In this document: in pieces, positions 6,626 through 12,096 of the stretch
How the letters are laid out: each line of letters starts with the position of its first letter
Numbering within the stretch: the first letter of the stretch is position 1
Source of the DNA: DASTPP01 sp035762175
Lineage (GTDB): Bacteria > Myxococcota_A > Polyangia > Polyangiales > Polyangiaceae
Direction: 5' to 3'
DNA: 12,096 bases
NCBI GenBank assembly: GCA_035762175.1
Contig: DASTPP010000360.1
Location: 1 to 12,096, forward strand
Program-made: the position numbers and the translations under genes
The notes under the pieces: generated by a model
Seen by the model: the letters and a program-made list of their open reading frames with translations, nothing else
Databases searched by the model: none
What the model was told of the DNA's origin: nothing

Positions 6626-6697
6626 TCCGCGCGCTCGCCCGGCGCCCGCCCGCCCCCGCGCCGAGATCGGCCGCCGACGCGGCGCGCCCGTCGCGGC

Positions 6698-7390
6698 TCA
6701 GCTCGGCCCGTGGCCCTTGCGCACCTCGTCGAGCAGGCGCTGCACCTCGGCGAGACCCTTCTCGTCGCGCGCCGGCGGCGGCCCGCCCGCGCCCCCCTCT
6801 TTGTAACGGAAGTACTCGGGCGGGTGGGCCAGGCCGCGGTCGTGGCGGCGGGCGGCCACCGCGCTGAGGGCGCCGCCCCGGCGCGCGGGCCCGAGCCTCG
6901 CGAAGAGCCGCCAGGCCTCGGCGCCGTCGAGCGGCGGCACGGGCAGCAGGTTCAGCCCCATCAGCCAGAGGTTCGTGTGCGTATAGACCCGGACGAGGCC
7001 CGCCGTGAACGCGTCGCGGGGCGGGCCGAAGGCCGAGAGCAGCGCGTGGCAGGCGGCGAACGCGAGCGCCTGCGCGAGCACCCCGCCCCAAGCAATGACC
7101 GAGTGCTGCCGCGGCGTGGCCCCCCCGTCGAAGCGGCAATCGCCGCCGAGCGCGTGCACGTTGACCGAGAACACGCGCAAGCCCGCCCGCCTGGCCAGCA
7201 GCGCGTGCCCCGCCTCGTGCAACAAGATCAGCGTGATGAACCCCAGCCAGAGCCCCGGCGCGTAGCGAGCGTGCGACACCCAGAGCATGCCGAGCGGCAG
7301 GCTCACGTGGGCCCGGACGGGCACGCCCGCGACCGTGACGAGTTTGACGTAGCCCCCCTTCACGGCCGCCTCTCGCTTCTTGGCTACCAC
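6698..7390 (-). CDS. M50 family (site-2 protease type) membrane zinc metalloprotease
   Basis: An integral membrane metallopeptidase of about 230 aa. The zinc motif HEAGH sits in the hydrophobic segment LGFITLILLHEAGHALLARR (about residues 50-69), and the second motif NLLPVPPLDG (about 147-156) supplies the third ligand Asp. Hydrophobic segments at about 25-38, 48-62, 97-122 and 138-155 support a small multi-pass core, followed by a charged, probably cytoplasmic tail. Family members cleave transmembrane helices in regulated intramembrane proteolysis, but small stand-alone M50 proteins of unknown substrate are common. The substrate is not evident here. The frame stays open to a GTG at 7447, but the first 19 codons encode low-complexity sequence. 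The GTG at 7390 follows a G-rich tract, and a third GTG at 7363 is preceded by GAGAGG, so the start is uncertain. Confidence 0.88.
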   Translation of the reverse strand: MVAKKREAAVKGGYVKLVTVAGVPVRAHVSLPLGMLWVSHARYAPGLWLGFITLILLHEAGHALLARRAGLRVFSVNVHALGGDCRFDGGATPRQHSVIAWGGVLAQALAFAACHALLSAFGPPRDAFTAGLVRVYTHTNLWLMGLNLLPVPPLDGAEAWRLFARLGPARRGGALSAVAARRHDRGLAHPPEYFRYKEGGAGGPPPARDEKGLAEVQRLLDEVRKGHGPS

Positions 7391-7642
7391 GAAGCCGCCC
7401 CCCCCGCGAGGCGAATCACGGCCGCGGCAGGGCCGCGCGTACGGCACGATCGGCCGTCGCGCCGTCGGTTCGCTTGACCCTCGCCGCCGGCCCGACCGGA
7501 GGGCCCGAGCGTTCGCCCTCGGCTGCCGGCGGCCGAGGGCCCCACCACCGGGAGACGAGTCCCATCATGAGCACCATCAGCGAGAACCTTTCGCGCTCGC
7601 AGACCCTCGACGGCTCCCTCGGCGCGTGCCCCCGCCCGCGGG
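7391..7642. other. Intergenic region between the M50 and helical-repeat genes
   Basis: About 250 bp (195 bp if the longer M50 start is used). It holds one strong hairpin (7515-7540) and one very small open frame on the plus strand (7567-7677). No clear promoter boxes are visible for the M50 gene. Confidence 0.5.
7515..7540 (-). terminator. Strong GC hairpin downstream of the helical-repeat gene
   Basis: GCCCTCGGC (7515-7523) pairs perfectly with GCCGAGGGC (7532-7540), a 9-bp stem with an 8-nt loop. It lies 102 nt after the stop of the upstream minus-strand gene and before the M50 gene. It could end that transcript or structure the M50 leader. There is no U-tract, so the assignment is tentative. 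Confidence 0.35.
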
Positions 7643-7677
7643 TCAGCGGCCCTCGGCCTCGAGCAGCTCGTCCGTGA
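7567..7677 (+). CDS. Possible 36-aa small protein, unknown
   Basis: A short ATG-started frame beginning MSTISENLSRSQTLDGSLG. Its first roughly 28 codons end almost always in G or C, as real genes here do, and this codon bias collapses after it runs into the antisense tail of the neighbouring minus-strand gene (overlap 35 bp). GGGAGACGAG lies upstream, but too far for a good ribosome binding site. It could be a true small gene, the remnant of a longer one, or chance. No family is recognised. Confidence 0.18.
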   Translation: MSTISENLSRSQTLDGSLGACPRPRVSGPRPRAARP

Positions 7678-8686
7678 GCGCGTCCCGCAGCTCGTTCTCG
7701 ACGCGGTGCACCTTCGCGCAGAGCGGGTCCTGGGGGCCGAACCACTCGCGGATCGCGCCCGCCAGCGAGTCGTCGCGCAGCGGCGTCGTCCAGGCGAAGG
7801 CGGTGCGGAAGAGCGGCTCGACGGGCTCGAGGGGGCGCTCGTCGACCTGCCGCACGAACGACCGGCCGCCGCCGCCGGCGCGGGCCTCGATCATCGAGAT
7901 CGCGAACGCGGCGCGGTGCTTGAGCAGCGTGGGGTCGGGGCGCGCGCCCGCCCCGCGCCGCCCCGCCTCGAGCAGCCGCGCCACCAGCTCGGCGCAGGTC
8001 AGGTCGAGCGCCCGCATGCCGTACCACGCGTAGGTGCCCGTGCCGGTGGCGCCGCCGGCCGCCTCCCAATGCGGGTCGTCGATCAGGCGGCGAAAGTACT
8101 CGCGCCCCGGATCGCCGTAGAGCGCGATGCCGAAGACGAGCCCGCCGTTGCAGTCGGTCGAGGCGTACTGGCCCATCTCGAAGAGCGCCGGCAAGAGCTC
8201 GGGGTCGCCGGTGCGCGACGCGAGCGCCGGCAAAAATTCGGGGAAGAGCGCCTTGCCGCGGCAGGCCAAGATCTGCTCGCGCACCCGCGGGCCCGCGTCG
8301 CCGAGCGGCAGGTGCAAGAGCCCCAGCACCGCCGCCTCGTTCTCCGCGTGCGTCGCCCCCGTCAAATACCGGAGCAAGAGCGCGCGCGCGGGCTCGTAGC
8401 CGAGGTAGCCGAGCGCGTGCAGCACCAAGGGGTCGACGCCCTCGCGCAGCGCGCCCCCGGCCGCGCAGGCGTCGTAGAGCCGGGCGGCGTCCTCGGCGCG
8501 GCCGTGCGCCATCACCGGGCCGAGCAGGCCGGCCTCGTCGGGCACCTCGAGGAACCACTCGAGCAAGGGCGGCACGTCGTCCGGCCCGCCGAGCTTGACG
8601 ATCACTCGGCGCAGCGCCCAGCGTAGGTCCCAGGGGGCGTCCGGCTCGTGGCGCAGGTCGAGGAGGCGGCGGGTCGCTCGCAGCAT
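7643..8686 (-). CDS. Hypothetical protein with HEAT-like helical repeats
   Basis: I do not recognise a named family. The 347-aa sequence is soluble and lacks a signal peptide or membrane segment. Its first two thirds look like successive paired amphipathic helices of 30-40 residues: WDLRWALRRVIVKLG, then DDVPPLLEWFLEV, then EDAARLYDACAAGG with PLVLHALGYLG, then PARALLLRYLTG, then ELLPALFEMGQ. This is the pattern of HEAT/ARM solenoids that bind proteins or act as scaffolds. A Gly/Tyr-rich segment (GGATGTGTYAWYGM) interrupts before a mixed C-terminal part. The start is set by GGAGG located 7 nt before the ATG at 8686; an ATG two codons earlier is too close to that box, and the frame opens further to 8749. 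A function cannot be inferred from the neighbours. Confidence 0.75.
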   Translation of the reverse strand: MLRATRRLLDLRHEPDAPWDLRWALRRVIVKLGGPDDVPPLLEWFLEVPDEAGLLGPVMAHGRAEDAARLYDACAAGGALREGVDPLVLHALGYLGYEPARALLLRYLTGATHAENEAAVLGLLHLPLGDAGPRVREQILACRGKALFPEFLPALASRTGDPELLPALFEMGQYASTDCNGGLVFGIALYGDPGREYFRRLIDDPHWEAAGGATGTGTYAWYGMRALDLTCAELVARLLEAGRRGAGARPDPTLLKHRAAFAISMIEARAGGGGRSFVRQVDERPLEPVEPLFRTAFAWTTPLRDDSLAGAIREWFGPQDPLCAKVHRVENELRDALTDELLEAEGR

Positions 8687-8693
8687 GGCCATG

Positions 8694-8698
8694 CCTCC
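8694..8698 (-). promoter_or_regulatory. Ribosome binding site of the helical-repeat gene
   Basis: GGAGG on the minus strand lies 7 nt before the ATG at 8686 but only 1 nt before the ATG at 8692. This selects the shorter start. Confidence 0.6.
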
Positions 8699-9030
8699 AA
8701 CCTTAGAGCGCTTTGCCCCCGCACGCCGTAAGCCGTCGTCACGACGCACTCCTCGGGGCGGGCCCCGCGGCCGCCCCCGCTACGCCCGGGCTGTACGACC
8801 ACGCGAGCGCGGGCCGGGCCGGAGCGCATTCTGCCCGGGGGGCCCGGCGAGAACTCATCATTTCTGCCGGGGGCCTTCCCGTCGAGCTGATCTGGGGCCT
8901 CTCGCGCTTCGGCGGGGCAGGGGGGGACGCCCGGCGCCGCGCCTCAGCAGTCGCCGTGCCTCCCGGCCGACGAGGCCGGACGCCGCGCGAGCTCGCCCGC
9001 GCGGAGCAAACGCCTCACGCGCCCCCCGTC

Positions 9031-9114
9031 GCCGCCCGGTCCCAGGGCGCCGCGCCCCGCCGTGCCCTGGCGCCTTGCCGCCCGGTCACGGGGCGCCGCG
9101 CCCTTGCGCCTTGC
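9031..9114. repeat. Degenerate direct repeat upstream of the STAS-like gene
   Basis: Two 27-bp copies starting GCCGCCCGGTC and ending GGGCGCCGCGCCC lie at 9031-9057 and 9077-9103, matching at 25 of 27 positions, period 46. A linked octamer CGCCTTGC follows at 9071-9078 and again at 9107-9114. The GGCGCC core is self-complementary. Confidence 0.7.
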
Positions 9115-9151
9115 ATCGGCCGGCCCGAAGCGCGACCCTCGTTCCGCTCTC

Positions 9152-9598
9152 ATGAAATCGACCTACGCGGAGGGGCCGAGTTATGAGATTACGCTCGAGG
9201 GTGGGCTGGTGACCTGCCGCATCTGGTCGCGCCCCGACCTCGACTGGGCCGCGGGCGCCAGCGCGGCCGAGGCCCTCAGCGAGGCCCTCGTGGCGCTCGC
9301 CGCGGGGCCGCGGGCGCAGGCGAGAGGGCTCTTGGTCGACGAGCGTCAGGCGCCCTCCGTCGTCGGGCCCCGCACCCAGGCGGCGCTCGGCGCGCTCCTC
9401 TCCACCTGGGAGCGCCGGGGCCGCCACATCGCCTTCGTGCTCCCCCCGGACCCGGTCGTGACCCTGCAGAAGCGAAGGCTCATGGCCCAGTGGGCGCCCA
9501 AGCAGGGGCGGGTGTTCGAGTCCATCGACGAGGCGCGGGCGTGGGCGCTCGCGCCCGACCCCGCCGCGCCCACGCCCGCGAAGTCGGGCGCTCGCTAG
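9152..9598 (+). CDS. Small STAS/SpoIIAA-like hypothetical protein
   Basis: A 148-aa cytoplasmic protein. Predicted order is strand (YEITLEGGLVTCRIW), helix (AEALSEALVALAAG), strand (ARGLLVDERQ), helix (RTQAALGALLSTWERRG), strand (HIAFVLPP), strand (GRVFES), helix (DEARAWAL), then a Pro/Ala tail. This alternation and the VFES-DEARAWA ending resemble SpoIIAA/STAS-type proteins, many of which in myxobacteria are uncharacterised. No phosphorylatable Ser in the canonical STAS loop can be identified with confidence, and no kinase or phosphatase partner is adjacent. The ATG at 9152 is preferred over the frame's opening at 9062, because the extra 30 residues are Arg-rich and encoded by the upstream repeat. 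There is no clear Shine-Dalgarno sequence. The M13 gene starts 80 bp downstream on the same strand. Confidence 0.65.
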   Translation: MKSTYAEGPSYEITLEGGLVTCRIWSRPDLDWAAGASAAEALSEALVALAAGPRAQARGLLVDERQAPSVVGPRTQAALGALLSTWERRGRHIAFVLPPDPVVTLQKRRLMAQWAPKQGRVFESIDEARAWALAPDPAAPTPAKSGAR

Positions 9599-9603
9599 CT
9601 CTG

Positions 9604-9629
9604 CTTCTCGCTCGGCGTCGCCCGAGAAG
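9604..9629 (+). terminator. Possible terminator hairpin after the STAS-like gene
   Basis: CTTCTCG (9604-9610) pairs with CGAGAAG (9623-9629), beginning 5 nt after the stop codon, with a 12-nt loop. No T-tract follows. It could equally be part of the leader of the next gene. Confidence 0.3.
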
Positions 9630-9678
9630 GGCTCGGCCGGGCGAACCTGCGGGCCCGACCGGGGTTAGGGTCTCCGCC

Positions 9679-11736
9679 ATGAAGCGATGCCTCCTCCTCG
9701 CGGCGCTCGCCGCCGCCTGCTCCTCGCCGCCGCCCCCCGCGCCCCGCCCGGCCCCCGCGGCGCCCTCGCGCGGCCTCGACGTCTCCGGCATGGACGCCTC
9801 GGTCCGCCCCGGCGCCGACTTCTTCGCCTACGCCAACGGCGGCTGGCTGAAGCGCACCGAGATCCCCGCCGACCGCTCGGGCTACGGCACGAGCGCCATC
9901 CTGAGCGAGCTGACGGCCAAGCGCACCGCCGAGCTCATCGCCGAGGCGGCCGAGAAGGCCCCGCCGGGCTCGGACGCGCGCAAGGTGGGCGACTACTACG
10001 CCAGCTTCCTCGACGAGGCCGCCGTCGAGGCGAAGGGGCTCGCCCCGCTGCGGCCCGCGCTCGACCGCGTCGCGACCATCAACGACGCGAAGGGGCTCGC
10101 CCGCGCCCTCGGCGAGGGCCTGCGCGCCGACGTCGACGCGTTCAACGCGACCGACTTCTACACCGACCACGTGCTCGGCCTCTGGGTCGCGCAAGATCTC
10201 GACGACCCCTCGCGCTACGCGCCCTTCTTGCTGCAGGGCGGGCTCGGCATGCCCGACCGCAGCTACTACGTCGACGACTCGCCCAAGCTGGCCGAGGTGC
10301 GCGACAAATACCGGGCGCACATCGCCGCCATGCTCAAGCTCGCCGGCGTGCCCGACGCCGAGGCCAAGGCGAAGCGCATCTTCGACCTCGAGGCGCGCCT
10401 CGCGCGGTCGCACGCGACGCGCGTCGAGTCGGTCGACGTGCACAAGGGCAACAACCACTGGGCCCGGCGCGACTTCGCCGCCCGCGCCCCCGGCCTCGAC
10501 TGGGACGCCTTCTTCGAGGCCGCCGGCCTCGGCCGCCAGGCCGAGTTCGTCGTCTGGCAGCCCGGCGCCGCGACGGGCCTCGCCGCCGCCGCGCGCGACA
10601 CCCCCCTCGAGACCTGGAAGGAGTACCTGACCTTCCGCGCCGTCTCGCGCGCCGCGCCCTACCTGCCCAAGGCCTTCGTCGACGAGCGCTTCGCCTTCCA
10701 GGGCGGCGTGCTCGCCGGCACGCCCAAGCTGCGCGACCGCTGGAAGCGCGCCGTCGACGCGACGAGCGAGGCGCTCGGCGAGGCCGTCGGCCGCCTCTAC
10801 GTCGAGCGCTACTTCCCGGCGTCCGAGAAAGCGCGCGCCGAGCAGATGGTCAAGAACGAGCTCGCCGCCTTCGCCCGCCGCATCGACCAACTCGACTGGA
10901 TGGCCCCCGCCACCAAGCAAAAGGCCCTCGCCAAGCTCGCCGCGCTCAAGGTGGGCGTCGGCTACCCCGACCGGTGGCGCGACTACGCGGGGCTCGAGGT
11001 CGTGCGCGGCGACGCCCTCGGCAACGCCGAGCGCGCCTCGCTCTTCGAGTACCGCCGCAACCTTGCCAAGCTCGGCCGCCCGGTCGACCGCGGCGAGTGG
11101 GTGATGACCCCGCAGGTCGTCAACGCGGTCAACCTGCCCGCGATGAACGCGATGAACTTCCCCGCGGCCATCTTGCAGCCGCCCTACTTCGACCCCAACC
11201 GCCCCATCGCGATGGACTATGGGGCCGTCGGCACCACCATCGGCCACGAGATCAGCCACAGCTTCGACGACCAGGGCGCGCTCTTCGACGCCACCGGCAA
11301 GCTCTCGAACTGGTGGACGCCGGAGGACGCCGCCCATTTTCGCCAGGCCGCCGCGCGCCTGGTCAAGCAGTACGACGCCTACCGGCCCTTCCCCGATCTG
11401 GCCGTCAACGGCGAGCTCACGCTGAGCGAGAACATCGCCGACGTCGCCGGCGTCGCCGTCGCCTACGACGCCTACAAGCTCTCGCTCGGCGGCCGCGAGG
11501 CACCCCCCCACGGCGGCTTCACCGGCGACCAGCAGTTCTTCATCAGCTTCGCCCAGAAGTGGCGGGGCAAGTTCCGCGAGCCCGCCCTGCGCCAGCGCCT
11601 CTTGACCGACGGCCACTCGCCCGGCGACTACCGCGCCCTCACCGTGCGCAACCTCGACGCCTGGTACGCCGCCTTCGACGTCAAGCCGGGCGAGCCGCTC
11701 TTTCTCGCGCCCGCCGAGCGCGTGCGGGTCTGGTAG
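9679..11736 (+). CDS. M13 family (neprilysin/PepO-like) zinc metallopeptidase, lipoprotein
   Basis: A 685-aa exported peptidase that probably degrades oligopeptides outside the cytoplasm. The N-terminus MKRCLLLAALAAAC is a short signal with a loose lipobox ending at Cys14, then a Pro/Ala-rich spacer. The M13 N-terminal domain begins at about residue 34 (GLDVSGMDASVRPGADFFAY, ANGGWLKRTEIP). The C-terminal catalytic domain has VNLPAMNAMNFPAAILQPPYF, the zinc site HEISH (523-527) in the context GTTIGHEISHSFDDQG, and the third ligand Glu584 in ENIADVAGVAVAYDAY. The protein ends with the family-typical ERVRVW, Trp being the last residue. Length and motifs are complete. The frame is open back to 9490, overlapping the previous gene, but the ATG at 9679 starts the signal peptide and has AGGG 8 nt upstream. 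An 8-bp tandem array begins on the last base of its stop codon. Confidence 0.96.
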   Translation: MKRCLLLAALAAACSSPPPPAPRPAPAAPSRGLDVSGMDASVRPGADFFAYANGGWLKRTEIPADRSGYGTSAILSELTAKRTAELIAEAAEKAPPGSDARKVGDYYASFLDEAAVEAKGLAPLRPALDRVATINDAKGLARALGEGLRADVDAFNATDFYTDHVLGLWVAQDLDDPSRYAPFLLQGGLGMPDRSYYVDDSPKLAEVRDKYRAHIAAMLKLAGVPDAEAKAKRIFDLEARLARSHATRVESVDVHKGNNHWARRDFAARAPGLDWDAFFEAAGLGRQAEFVVWQPGAATGLAAAARDTPLETWKEYLTFRAVSRAAPYLPKAFVDERFAFQGGVLAGTPKLRDRWKRAVDATSEALGEAVGRLYVERYFPASEKARAEQMVKNELAAFARRIDQLDWMAPATKQKALAKLAALKVGVGYPDRWRDYAGLEVVRGDALGNAERASLFEYRRNLAKLGRPVDRGEWVMTPQVVNAVNLPAMNAMNFPAAILQPPYFDPNRPIAMDYGAVGTTIGHEISHSFDDQGALFDATGKLSNWWTPEDAAHFRQAAARLVKQYDAYRPFPDLAVNGELTLSENIADVAGVAVAYDAYKLSLGGREAPPHGGFTGDQQFFISFAQKWRGKFREPALRQRLLTDGHSPGDYRALTVRNLDAWYAAFDVKPGEPLFLAPAERVRVW

Positions 11737-11839
11737 AGCCGCCGAGCCGCCGAGCCGCCGAGCCGCCGAGCCGCCGAGCCGCCGAGCCGCCGAGCCGCCG
11801 AGCCGCCGAGCCGCCCAGCCGCCCAGCCGCCCAGCCGCC
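11736..11839. repeat. 8-bp tandem repeat array (GAGCCGCC x10, CAGCCGCC x3)
   Basis: Thirteen exact octamers without a spacer: ten GAGCCGCC (11736-11815) followed by three CAGCCGCC (11816-11839). The first G is the last base of the M13 stop codon TAG. The next octamer is CAGGCTGA, the start of the adjoining palindromic element. Such short-unit arrays arise by strand slippage and can differ between strains. Because the stop lies before the array, copy-number change would not alter the protein. Confidence 0.97.
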
Positions 11840-12017
11840 CAGGCTGAAGCCTGGGCTACGCCAGCACCCGTCGAACGGAGAGCAAAGCCCGGCGCTCCGG
11901 CCGGGCTCTGGGAGACGGGCCCGATGCTTGCGCGACCCCGGCGGCGGCGCCCGAGAGAGCCAGGCCAAGGAGCCGGGCTTTGCTGACCGTTCCCGCGCGT
12001 CTGGCGTAGCCCAGGCT
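11840..12017. repeat. Imperfect long inverted repeat (62-bp arms), MITE-like or transcript-end structure
   Basis: The left arm (11848-11909) and the reverse complement of the right arm (12017-11956) align without gaps, about 48 of 62 identical. The outermost 17 bp are perfect (AGCCTGGGCTACGCCAG and its complement), and GAACGG and AGCAAAGCCCGGC are matched further in. The loop is about 46 bp. At the left edge CAGGCT-GA-AGCCTG (11840-11853) is itself a palindrome. Inside the left arm AGCCCGGC and GCCGGGCT (11886-11907) form a local 8-bp hairpin. There is no open reading frame of note, so it is not an insertion sequence. It may be a non-autonomous repeat or the end structure of the M13 transcript. 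Confidence 0.75.
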
Positions 12018-12030
12018 GATGACCTTTGCG

Positions 12031-12096
12031 AACCTGTTCGGGTGGTGCCCGGCTCGTCTGCCCGGGCCTTGCCCGGGGGGACCACCCGAACAAATT
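12031..12096. repeat. Inverted repeat running to the window edge
   Basis: GTTCGGGTGGT (12036-12046) pairs perfectly with ACCACCCGAAC (12081-12091). Pairing continues outward with two mismatches to the last base (12031-12035 with 12092-12096), so the element may extend beyond the window. CCCGGGC/GCCCGGG (12061-12067, 12071-12077) forms a smaller hairpin inside. Confidence 0.7.

Larger units (their letters stand above)
8687..9151. other. Divergent intergenic region, no gene recognised
   Basis: 465 bp between two divergent starts. A plus-strand frame (8713-9186) crosses it but has disordered Arg/Ala/Pro-rich composition, irregular third-position use and no ribosome binding site, so I do not call it. 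The region contains two similar blocks, TTCTGCC followed by a G run and CC, near 8828 and 8860, and a degenerate GC-rich direct repeat (9031-9114). No convincing promoter boxes can be placed by eye. Confidence 0.5.

Noticed and set aside
8713..9186. 157-codon plus-strand frame in the divergent gap
   Set aside because: Disordered composition, poor third-position bias, no ribosome binding site, and it overlaps the repeat and the start of the STAS-like gene.
11736..11839. CRISPR-like appearance of the repeat array
   Set aside because: Units are 8 bp with no spacers and no cas genes nearby; this is a simple tandem repeat.
12022..12032. Near match to the CarH box (ACCTTTGCGAA)
   Set aside because: One fixed position is wrong, there is no tandem partner or promoter, and it lies in the repetitive right end far from carotenoid genes.
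9595..12093. 832-codon minus-strand frame opposite the M13 peptidase
   Set aside because: Low-complexity shadow of the M13 gene that also reads through the tandem array; no motif and no ribosome binding site.

Overview
The window is very GC-rich, with G or C at almost every third codon position. It carries a CarH-type B12 photoreceptor repressor beside carotenoid genes, lipoprotein peptidases with PKD-type modules, and several leaderless-looking starts. This fits a member of the Myxococcota (delta-type predatory bacteria). The order or genus cannot be decided from the sequence. No rRNA, tRNA, CRISPR array or recognisable transposase was found.

Layout. An S8 subtilase lipoprotein lies on the minus strand (80-2605), followed by a 365-bp A+T-richer non-coding island (2606-2970). 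Next is a minus-strand run: a stand-alone NFACT-R RNA-binding protein (2971-3363), a MerR/B12-binding regulator of the CarH/CarA family (3443-4456) and crtC, carotenoid 1,2-hydratase (4511-5617). crtE, geranylgeranyl diphosphate synthase (5669-6625), is transcribed divergently from crtC across about 50 bp. Convergent to crtE is an M50 site-2-type membrane metalloprotease (6698-7390, minus), and then a helical-repeat hypothetical protein (7643-8686, minus). A 465-bp gap with a degenerate GC-rich repeat follows. A small STAS-like protein (9152-9598, plus) and an M13 (neprilysin-like) lipoprotein metallopeptidase (9679-11736, plus) complete the genes. The right end (11736-12096) is repetitive: an 8-bp tandem array that begins on the last base of the M13 stop codon, a 170-bp imperfect palindrome, and a second inverted repeat running to the window edge.

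How the genes work together. carH, crtC and crtE form a compact, probably light-controlled carotenoid module. CrtE makes C20 geranylgeranyl diphosphate and CrtC hydrates the acyclic end of a carotene. The regulator carries the Wx9EH and ExHxxG cobalamin signatures. An 11-bp motif, ACYTTNNNCAA (plus-strand orientation), occurs twice in exact tandem between crtC and crtE and once upstream of carH. At both crtC and carH one copy overlaps a -35-like hexamer (TTGGCT or TTGCAT) that sits 17 bp from an identical -10-like TAGACA. This resembles the tandem 11-bp operator described for Thermus CarH and predicts co-repression of crtC, crtE and carH in the dark. Phytoene synthase and desaturase genes are not in the window, so the pathway must be completed elsewhere. 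The other genes look like ordinary accessory or housekeeping functions with no visible link to the module.
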